From Allobosea sp. WAO (GTDB taxonomy: Bacteria > Pseudomonadota > Alphaproteobacteria > Rhizobiales > Beijerinckiaceae): 64,000 nt of DNA. The stretch is from NCBI RefSeq assembly GCF_001509835.1, contig NZ_JXTJ01000011.1:90301-154300 (forward strand). The letters are read 5' to 3'. The notes under the pieces are model-generated. The model saw only the letters and a list, made by a program, of their open reading frames with translations. It was not told the origin of the DNA and did not search any database. The translations under genes were made by a program, and so were the position numbers. Position 1 is the stretch's first letter. Every line of letters begins with the position of its first letter. This document shows positions 51,977 to 60,946 of this stretch, one piece after another.

Positions 51977-52058
51977 CCGTTTCCGCTGCGCGATCTTTCA
52001 ACGAAATCTTATCCGGCGAAAGGGGTTCCCGGCAGAATAGTGCCGAGCCGCGCCGTAT

Positions 52059-52403
52059 TCAGACCAGCGCCTGAACCTGGATCTCGACGAGGATATTCTC
52101 GGCTGCCAGCCGCGATTCGACAGTGGCGCGCGCCGGCGGCTGTGCCGGGTCGACCCAGGCCTCCCAGGCGGCGTTCATCTGGCTGAAAGTCGAGATGTCC
52201 TTGAGCCAGATATTGGCGACGACGATGCGAGTCTTGTCGGTGCCGGCGGTGGCGAGATAGCCGTCGATCTGGCGCAGGATGTCGGTCGTCTGCTCGGCGA
52301 CGCCGCCGCTGCGGTCGTTCGCCGTCAGCCCGGAGAGGAAGGCGAAGCCGTTGGCGACGAGCACCTTGCTCAGCCTGCCGGTCACTTCGTGCCGCGTGAT
52401 CAT
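52059..52403 (-). CDS. RidA-family protein
   Basis: 114 residues of the YjgF/YER057c/UK114 fold. The arginine needed for imine/enamine deamination is in ESRLAAENILVEIQVQA, the position of Arg105 in RidA. It would hydrolyse reactive imines released by an amine oxidase. Placed between the GMC oxidoreductase and the ligase gene. Confidence 0.92.
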   Translation of the reverse strand: MITRHEVTGRLSKVLVANGFAFLSGLTANDRSGGVAEQTTDILRQIDGYLATAGTDKTRIVVANIWLKDISTFSQMNAAWEAWVDPAQPPARATVESRLAAENILVEIQVQALV

Positions 52404-52454
52404 GGTCTTTCCTCCAGTTATGCAGGGCCGGCCTTCGCCGGTTGGGGGGCCGGG

Positions 52455-54119
52455 TCAGTTGGACAGCATCAGCTCGGCGGCGCGTTGGCCGACCATCATC
52501 GCGGGAGCGTTGATGTTGCCGGAGGGGATCACCGGGAAGATCGAGGCGTCCGCAACGCGCAGCCCCTCGATGCCGTGCACCCGCAGGCGCGGATCGACGA
52601 CCGCCTCCCGCGCATCGGGGCCCATTCGGCAACTGCCGCAGGGATGGAAGACCGAATAGGCGTTGCGGCGGATCGCATCGACATGTCCGGCATCATCGAC
52701 CACGGCGGGGCCGGGCCTGATCTCCGCCTCGATCAAGGATGAGAAGGTCGGGGTCGCGGCCAGACGGCGTAGGAAGCGCACGCCCTCCAGGAGTTCGATC
52801 AGGTCTTCGGGATCGGCGAGATAGTTCGGCGCGATCTCCGGGACCTGCATGGGGTCGGGCGAACGGATCGCGACATGGCCGCGGCTGCGCGGCCGGCAGG
52901 GCGAGACACTGAGGCTGAAGCCGGGGAAGGGATCGGGCTTCATCAGGGCTCGAACGCCCGGCACGGCGCGCTCGTAGCTCATCGGCGAGAAATAGAGCTG
53001 CATGTCCGGGCGGGCGAGGCCCGGCCTCGTGCGGAAGAAGCCGCCGCCCTGGTTGACGCTGAGCGAGAGCGGGCCGCGCCGGCGCAGCAGGTAGTTCGCG
53101 GCCAGGCCGATCCGACCCGGCCAGGACAGGAGCGCGTCGTTCAGGCTCGGCAGCCGCGAGCGGAAAACATGGTCGTAGCAGAGATGGTCCTGCAGATTGC
53201 GCCCGACCGCCGGCAGGTCGTGCACGGGCGCGATGCCATGCCGGCTCAGCAGCTCCCCCGGTCCGATGCCCGAAAGCTGCAGCAGCTGGGGCGTGTTGAA
53301 GGCGCCGCCAGCGAGGATGATCTCGCCCCGTGCGCGGAAGCGCAGGGTCTCGCCGCCGCGCCGGGCCTCGACGCCGACGGCGCGGCGCCCCTCGAACAGG
53401 ATGCGTGTCACCAGCACGTCGGTTTCAAGCTTGAGCCGGCCCTGTCGGCGGGCTGGATGCAGGAAGGCGCGCGCCGCGGATTCGCGCCGGCCATCGCGTG
53501 TGGTGATCTGGTAGATGCCGGCGCCTTCGCTGGTTGCGCCGTTCAGGTCAGGATTGAAGGGCAGGCCGACCTCGCCCGTCGCCTTGACGAAGTGGGCCGT
53601 GAGCGGATGCACCTCGCCTGCGATATCCGAGACATGAAGCGGGCCGCCGACGCCGTGCCAGGTGGAGTTGCCGAGTGCATGATCCTCCATGCGCCGATAG
53701 GCGGCGAGCACCTCGGACCAGCCCCAGCCGCGATTGCCGAGCCGCTCCCATTCCTCGTAGTCCTCGGCCTGGCCGCGGGCATAGACCATCGCATTGATCG
53801 CGCTCGAACCGCCCACGACCTTGCCGCGCGGCTGGTAGATCTCGCGCCCGGCGAGCCCAGGCTGCGCCGTCGTCCGGTACATCCAGTTCAGCCGAGGATG
53901 GTAGAAGGTCTTGCCGTAGCCGATTGGCAGGTGAACCCAGGGGCTGAGATCGCGCGGCCCGGCCTCGATCACCAGGATCGAGCCAACACTCGCCTCGGCG
54001 AGGCGCCCGGCCAGCACGCAGCCGGCAGAGCCCGCGCCGATGATGATGACGTCCCACTCGGTCAAGCTTCTGATCCTGCCGACAGTTTTTCTGGCGGGCT
54101 CCGAACCGGACCCGCTCAT
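52455..54119 (-). CDS. GMC-family FAD oxidoreductase (choline/alcohol dehydrogenase-like)
   Basis: 554 residues. FAD-binding IIIGAGSAGCVLAGRLAE near residue 26, GMC signature 1 in PRGKVVGGSSAINAMVYARG, and the C-terminal catalytic region HPCGSCRMGPDAREAVVDPRLRV with Asn in GNINAPAMM. Oxidises a primary alcohol to aldehyde. Starts 8 nt after the MocR gene stop. Likely substrate is an amino alcohol or choline-like compound; not certain. Confidence 0.92.
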   Translation of the reverse strand: MSGSGSEPARKTVGRIRSLTEWDVIIIGAGSAGCVLAGRLAEASVGSILVIEAGPRDLSPWVHLPIGYGKTFYHPRLNWMYRTTAQPGLAGREIYQPRGKVVGGSSAINAMVYARGQAEDYEEWERLGNRGWGWSEVLAAYRRMEDHALGNSTWHGVGGPLHVSDIAGEVHPLTAHFVKATGEVGLPFNPDLNGATSEGAGIYQITTRDGRRESAARAFLHPARRQGRLKLETDVLVTRILFEGRRAVGVEARRGGETLRFRARGEIILAGGAFNTPQLLQLSGIGPGELLSRHGIAPVHDLPAVGRNLQDHLCYDHVFRSRLPSLNDALLSWPGRIGLAANYLLRRRGPLSLSVNQGGGFFRTRPGLARPDMQLYFSPMSYERAVPGVRALMKPDPFPGFSLSVSPCRPRSRGHVAIRSPDPMQVPEIAPNYLADPEDLIELLEGVRFLRRLAATPTFSSLIEAEIRPGPAVVDDAGHVDAIRRNAYSVFHPCGSCRMGPDAREAVVDPRLRVHGIEGLRVADASIFPVIPSGNINAPAMMVGQRAAELMLSN

Positions 54120-54127
54120 CTGCGCCT

Positions 54128-55669
54128 CTACGGGGAATTGGGCTTGCCGCTAAGGACCATTCCCGCCGAAACGCCAGTCCAGTCGCCCTGCGTGACGAGG
54201 TCGTCGATGCTGCGCCGCAGGCCGGTGACGCCGGCGCGGATTTCCGAGGGCGGGAAGCCGCTGAAGCCGAGCACGAGCCCGTCGCGCGCGAGCGGTTCGA
54301 GGCAGAAGCGACTGATCGGCGCGACCGTCACACCTCTGCGCGCGGCGGCCTGCGCGATCGCGACGGCCTCCAGCCCTTTGCGCGGGAAGGCGATGGTGTG
54401 CATGCCGGTCTGGGTCGGCACCACCTCCAGATCCGGCGACAGATGTTCCTGCGCCGCGTCGAAGAGCGCCTGATAGCGCTCCTGATAGAGCTTGCGCATG
54501 CGCCGGACATGCGTCGCGAAATGCCCCTCGACGATGAAATCGGCGACGATGCCTTGCAACGCGGTCGGAACGCCGGGCGAGAAGGCGTCGAGGCAGATGC
54601 CGATCTGTTCGGAAAGCTGCGGCGGCGCGACGAGGAAGCCGAGCCGCAGCGACGGGAACAGCGTCTTCGAGAACGTCCCGACATAGATCACGCGGCCGCT
54701 GCGGTCGATGCTGGCGAGCGTCGCCATGGGGGCACCCTGGAAGCAGAACTCGCCGTCCCAATCGTCCTCGATGATCCAGGCGCCGCTCGCCTCCGCCGCC
54801 TCGAGCAAAGCGAGACGGCGCTCCAGGCTCATCTTGGCGCCGAGTGGCTGCTGATGCGCCGGCGTCGTGAAGGCTAGCCTGAAATCCGGCGCGCGGCGTA
54901 GGCCCTCCTCGACGACGAGCCCGGATTCATCGACCGGGACCGGCACCAGATCGGCACCCGACTGGATCAGGCTGTTGCGGGCGCCGATAGCGCCGGGATC
55001 CTCGAACCAGACCTTGTCACCGGGATCGAGCAGGGTCGCGGCGATGAGCTGGAAGGCCTGCTGGGCGCCGGCGACTACGAAGATCTGCTGCCATTCGCAG
55101 GCGATGCCCCGGTTGAGGCGCAGATGTGCCGCGATTGCCTGCCGCAGCACGAGCTCGCCATGCGGATCGGGATAGCCGAGGACCTGATGGCGGGCCTTGC
55201 GCCAATGCCGCCCGGAGAGCTTCGACCATTGCGCCATTGGGAAGGCGTCGAACGCGGGCATCGCCGTGGTGAAGGCGCGCGGCTGGTGCGGCAGCCGGGT
55301 GCCGAACAGTTTCGAGGCGGTGTTCATCGCCTCGGCGAGCTTGACACGGGCAGTCGGCACCGCGACCGCGGCGGCGGCCGGAGCCGGACGCTCATTGGCG
55401 AGCGCCTGGCTGACGAAGGTGCCGGAGCCGATCCGGGTCTCGATCAATCCCTCGGCAGCCAGCCGCTCGAAACTCTCGACGATGGTGGTGCGGGCGACGC
55501 CGAATTCCTGCGCCAGCGTCCGCGTCGCCGGCAGGCGCTCGCCGACCTTCAAGGCTCCGCCGAGAATGAGCTCCCGCAAGCCGGCGCAGATCTGCACGCT
55601 GAGCCCGTGCGCGCCCTTGCGATCGAGAACGATCGACTGGAGCAAGGCTCCCTCTTCGCGTTTGACCAT
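54128..55669 (-). CDS. MocR-type regulator, copy 2
   Basis: 513 residues. GntR head (LPATRTLAQEFGVARTTIVESFERLAAEGLIET), Ala-rich linker, and aminotransferase-like domain with GAQQAFQLIAATLLDPGDKVWFEDPG, IIEDDWDGEF and PLP lysine in VGTFSKTLFPSLRLGF. Divergent from the enolase-superfamily gene and first in the minus-strand operon, so it probably controls both arms of the cluster. Shares only domain structure with the MocR gene at 35.4 kb. Confidence 0.93.
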   Translation of the reverse strand: MVKREEGALLQSIVLDRKGAHGLSVQICAGLRELILGGALKVGERLPATRTLAQEFGVARTTIVESFERLAAEGLIETRIGSGTFVSQALANERPAPAAAAVAVPTARVKLAEAMNTASKLFGTRLPHQPRAFTTAMPAFDAFPMAQWSKLSGRHWRKARHQVLGYPDPHGELVLRQAIAAHLRLNRGIACEWQQIFVVAGAQQAFQLIAATLLDPGDKVWFEDPGAIGARNSLIQSGADLVPVPVDESGLVVEEGLRRAPDFRLAFTTPAHQQPLGAKMSLERRLALLEAAEASGAWIIEDDWDGEFCFQGAPMATLASIDRSGRVIYVGTFSKTLFPSLRLGFLVAPPQLSEQIGICLDAFSPGVPTALQGIVADFIVEGHFATHVRRMRKLYQERYQALFDAAQEHLSPDLEVVPTQTGMHTIAFPRKGLEAVAIAQAAARRGVTVAPISRFCLEPLARDGLVLGFSGFPPSEIRAGVTGLRRSIDDLVTQGDWTGVSAGMVLSGKPNSP

Positions 55670-55710
55670 TCATCCCCCATCGGCGTCCGTTATGAGTGGA
55701 CTGCCGTTTT

Positions 55711-55723
55711 GGCCAGAATGGCC
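55711..55723. promoter_or_regulatory. Candidate MocR operator
   Basis: GGCCA-gaa-TGGCC, a perfect interrupted repeat, with a further AGGCCA at 55733-55738, in the 145-bp gap between the divergent MocR and enolase-superfamily genes. Position and repeated TGGCC halves suit MocR binding. Confidence 0.5.
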
Positions 55724-55814
55724 CTTGGGTTCAGGCCAATTCAAGCCCCTTCTTGCGCCGACGCCGACCCGCACTCCCGCCGGTAGGCGATTTTCGGATG
55801 CGGCAGCGGCGGCC

Positions 55815-56921
55815 ATGAAGATCACCAGGCTCGAAAGCTTCTCGACCCAGGATGTCGGCTTCGTCCGCGCGACCTGCGAGGATGGCAGCCAGGGCTGGGG
55901 GCAGTTCTCGCCCTACAATGCCGACATCACCGCGACCGTCTTCCATCGCCAGGTGGCGCGCTGGGCGATCGGCGAGGACGGTTTCGCCATCGACGAGCTC
56001 GTCGCGACGATCTGCGAGCGCGAGCACAAGTTTCCGGGCTCCTATCTCTGCCGTGCCCTGACCGGGCTCGACACGGCACTCTGGGACCTGCGCGGCCGGC
56101 GCGAGCGCAAAAGCGTCTGCGAACTGCTCGGCGGCACGCCGCGGCCCTTCCCGGTCTATGCCTCCAGCATGAAGCGCGGCGAGATCACGCCGGAGGCGGA
56201 GGCCGAGCGCTTCCTGCGGCTGCGCGACGCCCATGGCTATCGCGCCTTCAAGTTCCGGGTCGGGCGCGAATGCGGCCGCGACCAGGATGAATGGCCGGGC
56301 CGGACCGAGGCGATCGTGCCGCAGATCCGGGCGGCGCTCGGCGATGGGGCGACGCTTCTGGTCGACGCCAACAGCGGCTATTCGCCGGCCAAGGCTATCG
56401 CCGTCGGGCGCATGCTGCAGGACAACGGGATCGTCCATTTCGAGGAGCCCTGCCCCTATTGGGAACACGCCTGGACGCGCGAGGTCCGCGATGCCCTCGA
56501 TCTCGACGTCACCGGCGGCGAGCAGGACTGCGATCTTGCCGTCTGGCGCGCCATGATCGACGGGCGGGCTGTCGACGTGGTGCAGCCCGACATCTGCTAT
56601 ATCGGCGGGGTGGGTCGCATGCTGACCGTGGCACGCTGGGCGGCCGAAGCGGGCCTGCCGGTGACGCCGCATTCCGCCAACCAGTCGCTGGTCACGGTGT
56701 TCACCCTGCATGTGATGGGCGCGCTCGCCAATGCCGGGCCCTATGTCGAGTTCTCGATCGAGGGCCCCGACTACTATCCCTGGGAGCAGGGCCTGCTGCG
56801 CAATCCACCGCAGGCGCGCGACGGCATGGTCGCGATCCCCGACGGCCCGGGCTGGGGCGTCGAGATCGAACCTTCCTGGCTGGAGCGGGCGCAGTATCGC
56901 GTCACCGAGCTGGAGGCGTGA
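55815..56921 (+). CDS. Mandelate racemase-type enolase superfamily enzyme
   Basis: 368 residues from ATG 55815. Metal ligands Asp184 (with Asn186), Glu210 and Glu236, and the Asp259/His286 dyad (VVQPDICYIGG; VTPHSANQS) of the mandelate racemase subgroup. The usual KxK at the end of strand 2 is Lys146-Phe-Arg148. Members remove or epimerise the proton alpha to a carboxylate, often dehydrating acid sugars. An unexpected neighbour for amine genes; substrate unknown. Confidence 0.88.
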   Translation: MKITRLESFSTQDVGFVRATCEDGSQGWGQFSPYNADITATVFHRQVARWAIGEDGFAIDELVATICEREHKFPGSYLCRALTGLDTALWDLRGRRERKSVCELLGGTPRPFPVYASSMKRGEITPEAEAERFLRLRDAHGYRAFKFRVGRECGRDQDEWPGRTEAIVPQIRAALGDGATLLVDANSGYSPAKAIAVGRMLQDNGIVHFEEPCPYWEHAWTREVRDALDLDVTGGEQDCDLAVWRAMIDGRAVDVVQPDICYIGGVGRMLTVARWAAEAGLPVTPHSANQSLVTVFTLHVMGALANAGPYVEFSIEGPDYYPWEQGLLRNPPQARDGMVAIPDGPGWGVEIEPSWLERAQYRVTELEA

Positions 56922-58411
56922 GCGTGGAAAAGGCGCGGCTCGTCGAAGAGGCGCAGCGAACGGGCACACTCGCCAATCTGCCGCGCGGCCATTTCATCTC
57001 TAGCCACTTCGTCCCGTCGGTTTCCGGGCGCGAGATGGAGAGCTTCGATCCCGGTCGAGGGGCGGCCTTCGCCTCCTTCGCGGCAGGGGACGGCGAGGAT
57101 GTCGACCGCGCCGTCGCGGCCGCGCGCGCCGCGCTTGCCGGTCCATGGTCGCGGCTTTCCCCAGCGGCGCGCGGCGAGATCCTGATGCGGGCGAGCCGGC
57201 TGATCGCCGAGCGGGCGGCGCGCTTTGCCGTGGTCGAGACCCTCGATTCCGGCAAGCGGCTGGCGGAGGCCGAGGGCGACGTCGCCGGCGTGGTGCGGGC
57301 CTTTGCCTATTATGCCGGCGCGGCCGACAAGCTGCATGGCGACAATGTCCCGCTCGGGTCCGACCATGTCGGCGTCACCTTCGAGGAGCCGGTCGGCGTC
57401 GCCGCGCAGATCGTGCCCTGGAATTATCCCTTGTCGACGGCTGCGCGCGGCATCGCGCCAGCGCTCGCCGCCGGCTGCACGCTCGTCGTCAAGCCGGCCG
57501 AGCAGACCCCCTTCACCACGCTGATGCTGGCTGAACTGCTGCACGAGGCCGGCTTGCCCGAAGGCGTCCTCAACGTCGTCGTCGGCACGGGGGGCGATGC
57601 GGGCGCTGCCCTGGTCGCGCATCCCGGCATCGACCACGTCACCTTCACCGGCTCGGTCGCGACAGGACAGCGCGTGATGCGTTCCGCAGCCGAGCATGTG
57701 ACGCGTCTGGTGCTGGAACTCGGCGGCAAATCGCCGGTGGTCCTGCTGGCCGATTGCGATCTGGACGCGGCAACCGAGGGAGTGATCGAGGCGATCTTCG
57801 AGAATGCCGGCCAGATCTGCTCGGCCGGCTCGCGGCTGATCGTCGAAGAGGCCATAGCCGAGCAGCTGCTCGATCGTCTGGTGGCGCGGGCGCAGGCGTT
57901 GCGGCCGAGCCATGGCCTGAGCGATGCCGGGATCGGGCCGATCAACTCGCCGGCGCAGCTCGCGCGCGTCGCGGCCCATGTCGAGCGGGCGCGCGCGGCC
58001 GGCAACCGCATCCTGACGGGAGGCGCGATCGTGCCGCCTGAAGCCTGCGGTGGCGGCTGGTTCTACCAACCGACCATCGTGCAGGCGCAAGGGCCGGACG
58101 ATCCGCTGGTACAGGAGGAGATCTTCGGCCCGGTCCTTACGGTCCAGATCGTTTCCGATTTCGAGGAAGCAGTCGCGGCCGCCAACGCAACCCGCTACGC
58201 GCTCGTCGCCGGCATCTACACGCGCGACCACGCCCGGGCCTGGCGCTTCGCCCGAACGGTCGATGCCGGCCAGGTCTACATCAACGAGTTCTTCGCCGGC
58301 GGCGTGGCGATGCCTTTCGGCGGCAACCGCAAATCCGGCTTTGGCCGGGCCAAGGGCATGGCGGGCTTGCGCAGCTACTGCAAGCTCAAGAGTGTGGTGG
58401 CGCGGATTTGA
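56918..58411 (+). CDS. NAD(P)-dependent aldehyde dehydrogenase, copy 2
   Basis: 497 residues, full family length, with GTG start overlapping the previous stop (GTGA; GTG 56924 also in frame). Catalytic cysteine in NAGQICSAGSRLIV, glutamate in LELGGKSPVVLL, FTGSVATGQRV for NAD, and PWNYPLSTAARGIAPALAAG. Resembles betaine-aldehyde or gamma-glutamyl-aminobutyraldehyde dehydrogenases in these motifs. Distinct from copy 1 in length and active-site sequence. Confidence 0.93.
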   Translation: MSVEKARLVEEAQRTGTLANLPRGHFISSHFVPSVSGREMESFDPGRGAAFASFAAGDGEDVDRAVAAARAALAGPWSRLSPAARGEILMRASRLIAERAARFAVVETLDSGKRLAEAEGDVAGVVRAFAYYAGAADKLHGDNVPLGSDHVGVTFEEPVGVAAQIVPWNYPLSTAARGIAPALAAGCTLVVKPAEQTPFTTLMLAELLHEAGLPEGVLNVVVGTGGDAGAALVAHPGIDHVTFTGSVATGQRVMRSAAEHVTRLVLELGGKSPVVLLADCDLDAATEGVIEAIFENAGQICSAGSRLIVEEAIAEQLLDRLVARAQALRPSHGLSDAGIGPINSPAQLARVAAHVERARAAGNRILTGGAIVPPEACGGGWFYQPTIVQAQGPDDPLVQEEIFGPVLTVQIVSDFEEAVAAANATRYALVAGIYTRDHARAWRFARTVDAGQVYINEFFAGGVAMPFGGNRKSGFGRAKGMAGLRSYCKLKSVVARI

Positions 58412-58434
58412 GTCGCCGGGGGGAAGACGCAAAG

Positions 58435-59733
58435 ATGTCGAGCGCGCTGTTCGCCAGCGATTTCAAGGCTGCGCCTTATTGGTGGGACGCGGTGCCCAGG
58501 CCGGAGCTGCCGCTCTCCGAGCCGCCGAAACAGGCCGATGTCGTGGTCGTCGGCTCCGGATACACCGGCCTGCACGCCGCGCTCCAGACTGCGCGCGGCG
58601 GGCGCCATACGGTCGTCCTCGATGCCGAGGCGGCGGGCTTCGGCTGCAGCACGCGCAATGGCGGGCAGATCTCCACCAGCGTGAAGCCGAGCTTTGCCGA
58701 ACTCTCCCGGCGCCATGGCAAGGAGCGCGCCTTCGCGATCCAGCAGGAGGGCCGGAACTCGCTGCGCTTCGTCGGCGATTTCGTACGCGAGGAAGAGATC
58801 GATTGCGATTTCAGCGTGGTCGGCCGCTTCCACGCCGCGCATTCGCCGGGCAAGTACGAGGAGCTGGCGCGCAGCGTCGACAGCCAGCCGAAAGGGCTAG
58901 AGGTCGCCTGCCATGTCGTGCCGCGCTCCGAGCAGCGCAGCGAGATCGGCTCGGACCTCTATCATGGCGGCGTCGTCTATGAGAGCCACGCGTCCATCGA
59001 TCCGGCACGCTACCATCAGGGCCTGCTGGCAAAAGGGGTCGCCGCCGGCGCCGAGCTCGTGCCGTTCTGCCCGGCGCAGGGGATCAGCCGGCTCGGCAAG
59101 GATTTTCTGGTCGAGACGCCGCGCGGCACGATCCGGGCGCGGGACGTCGTCATCGCCACCAATGGCTATACCGGCCCGCTGACGGGCTGGCTGCGCCGCC
59201 GCGTCATCTCCATCGGCAGCTACGTCATCGCGACGGAGGCGCTCGATCCCGCGCTCGTCGACAAGCTGATCCCGCGCAACCGCATCGTCAGCGACACCCG
59301 CAAGGTGGTCTATTACTATCGTGCTTCACCAGACCGGCGGCGCATCCTGTTCGGCGGGCGGGTCTCGCTGAGCGAGACCGATCCGCGCCGGAGCGGGCCC
59401 GACCTGCACGCCGCGATGAGCGGCATCTTCCCGGAACTGGCGGAAACGAAGATCAGCCATTCCTGGTGCGGCTTCGTCGCCTACACCTTCGACGAGCTGA
59501 TGCATATCGGCCGCCATGACGGGATGTACTACGCCATGGGCTATTGCGGCTCGGGCGTCGGCATGGCGAGCTATCTCGGCATGCGCCTCGGCCAGCAGGT
59601 GCTCGGCCTTCCCGAAGGTGCGACTGCCTTCGACCAGCTGCCGTTCCAGACGCGGCCATTCTACACCGGCAATCCCTGGTTCCTCGCGCCTTCGGTCCTC
59701 TACTACCGCTGGCGCGATCGCCTGGCACGCTGA
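58435..59733 (+). CDS. FAD-dependent amine oxidoreductase (PuuB/OrdL-like)
   Basis: 432 residues from ATG 58435, preceded by GGGGGGAAG; TTG 58408 is possible. Typical family opening YWWDAVPRPELPLSEPPKQ, then VVVVGSGYTGLHAALQTARGG and GFGCSTRNGGQIS for FAD, ending GMYYAMGYCGSGVGMASYLG. PuuB/GbuB-type members oxidise gamma-glutamyl-amines or guanidino amines to aldehydes and ammonia. It follows the aldehyde dehydrogenase by 23 nt, consistent with sequential steps. Confidence 0.92.
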   Translation: MSSALFASDFKAAPYWWDAVPRPELPLSEPPKQADVVVVGSGYTGLHAALQTARGGRHTVVLDAEAAGFGCSTRNGGQISTSVKPSFAELSRRHGKERAFAIQQEGRNSLRFVGDFVREEEIDCDFSVVGRFHAAHSPGKYEELARSVDSQPKGLEVACHVVPRSEQRSEIGSDLYHGGVVYESHASIDPARYHQGLLAKGVAAGAELVPFCPAQGISRLGKDFLVETPRGTIRARDVVIATNGYTGPLTGWLRRRVISIGSYVIATEALDPALVDKLIPRNRIVSDTRKVVYYYRASPDRRRILFGGRVSLSETDPRRSGPDLHAAMSGIFPELAETKISHSWCGFVAYTFDELMHIGRHDGMYYAMGYCGSGVGMASYLGMRLGQQVLGLPEGATAFDQLPFQTRPFYTGNPWFLAPSVLYYRWRDRLAR

Positions 59734-59890
59734 GCCTTCCGATTGGTCACCCCGAATTCTCAGAGTGGACCTTATCGCCAGACCAATTTCATCAAACTCT
59801 GCAGGCGGGGAGAACTGCGAAGGCCGGCTACAAAGCCGCCCGCGCCGACGCCACCGATGGAAAAGCACCGTCCAGATCAGGAGAACTGAC

Positions 59891-60946
59891 ATGCCGCGCC
59901 AGCCGATCGTGAAGTCAACAACGGCCCTTGCCCTCGTCATGGGGCTGCTCAGTGCCGCGCCGGCCCTGGCGCAGGAACTGACCGTCGTCTCCTTCGGCGG
60001 CTCCTATCAGGAGGGGCAGAGCAAAGCGCTCTTCCAGCCCGCCGCCAAGGCGCTCGGCATCAAGATCAAGGAAGAGACCTATAGCAGCATCGCCGACCTC
60101 CGCCTGAAGGTGAAGGCCGGTGCCGTGACCTGGGATGTGGTCGCCAGCGGCTCGGGCAGCGCGGCGCGGGCGGGCTCCGAGGGCATCCTCGAGAAGCTCG
60201 ACTACAAGGTGATCGACACCTCGAGCTTCCTGCCCGGCACCGCCCAGGATTACTGTGTCGGCGGCGACGTCTTCTCGACCGTGCTGGCCTGGAACACCAA
60301 GACCTATGGCGACAAGGGCCCGCAGAGCTGGGCGGATTTCTGGGACGTGAAGAAGTTCCCGGGCAAGCGCTCCTACCGCAAGGGCGTGGCCGGGGCGCTG
60401 GAGCCGGCCCTGATGGCCGACGGGGTTCCCGCCGATAAGGTCTACAAGGTCCTGTCCCAACCCGGCGGCATCGAGCGCGCAATCAAGAAGATCCGCGAGC
60501 TGAAGCCGCATATCGCGGTCTGGTGGAGCTCCGGCGCGCAGCATGCCCAGCTGATGAAGGACGGCGAGGTCGACATGATCACCGGCTGGAACGGCCGCTT
60601 CGACGTCGCCGCCAAGGACGGCGCCAAGGTCGCCTATACCTTCAACCAGGGGCTCGCCGACTATGACTGCTTCGCGATCCCGAAGGGCGCGCCCAACAAG
60701 GATCTGGCGATGAAGTTCCTCGCCGAGATCAGCAAGCCGCAATACCAGGCGGAATTCACGAAATACATCACCTACGGGCCGACCAACAAGAAGGCCTATG
60801 AGGGCGGCGCGATCGACGCGGCCTATGCCAAGACCCTGCCGTCGCATCCCGACAATGCCGCCAAGCAGCTGCCGATCGACCTCGACTGGTACATCAAGTT
60901 CGAAGCCCAGGCCTCGGCCGCCTACCAGAACATGCTGACCGAATGA
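59891..60946 (+). CDS. ABC transporter periplasmic binding protein (polyamine/opine family)
   Basis: 351 residues; Sec signal ends near ALAQELT, followed by the PotD/PotF-type opening LTVVSFGGSYQEGQSKALF. YGPTNKKAY near the C-terminus is a family hallmark. AGGAG lies upstream of ATG 59891 after a 157-bp gap, which may hold an extra promoter. Overlaps the ATPase gene by 4 nt. Probably binds the amine or amino acid degraded by the cluster. Confidence 0.93.
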   Translation: MPRQPIVKSTTALALVMGLLSAAPALAQELTVVSFGGSYQEGQSKALFQPAAKALGIKIKEETYSSIADLRLKVKAGAVTWDVVASGSGSAARAGSEGILEKLDYKVIDTSSFLPGTAQDYCVGGDVFSTVLAWNTKTYGDKGPQSWADFWDVKKFPGKRSYRKGVAGALEPALMADGVPADKVYKVLSQPGGIERAIKKIRELKPHIAVWWSSGAQHAQLMKDGEVDMITGWNGRFDVAAKDGAKVAYTFNQGLADYDCFAIPKGAPNKDLAMKFLAEISKPQYQAEFTKYITYGPTNKKAYEGGAIDAAYAKTLPSHPDNAAKQLPIDLDWYIKFEAQASAAYQNMLTE

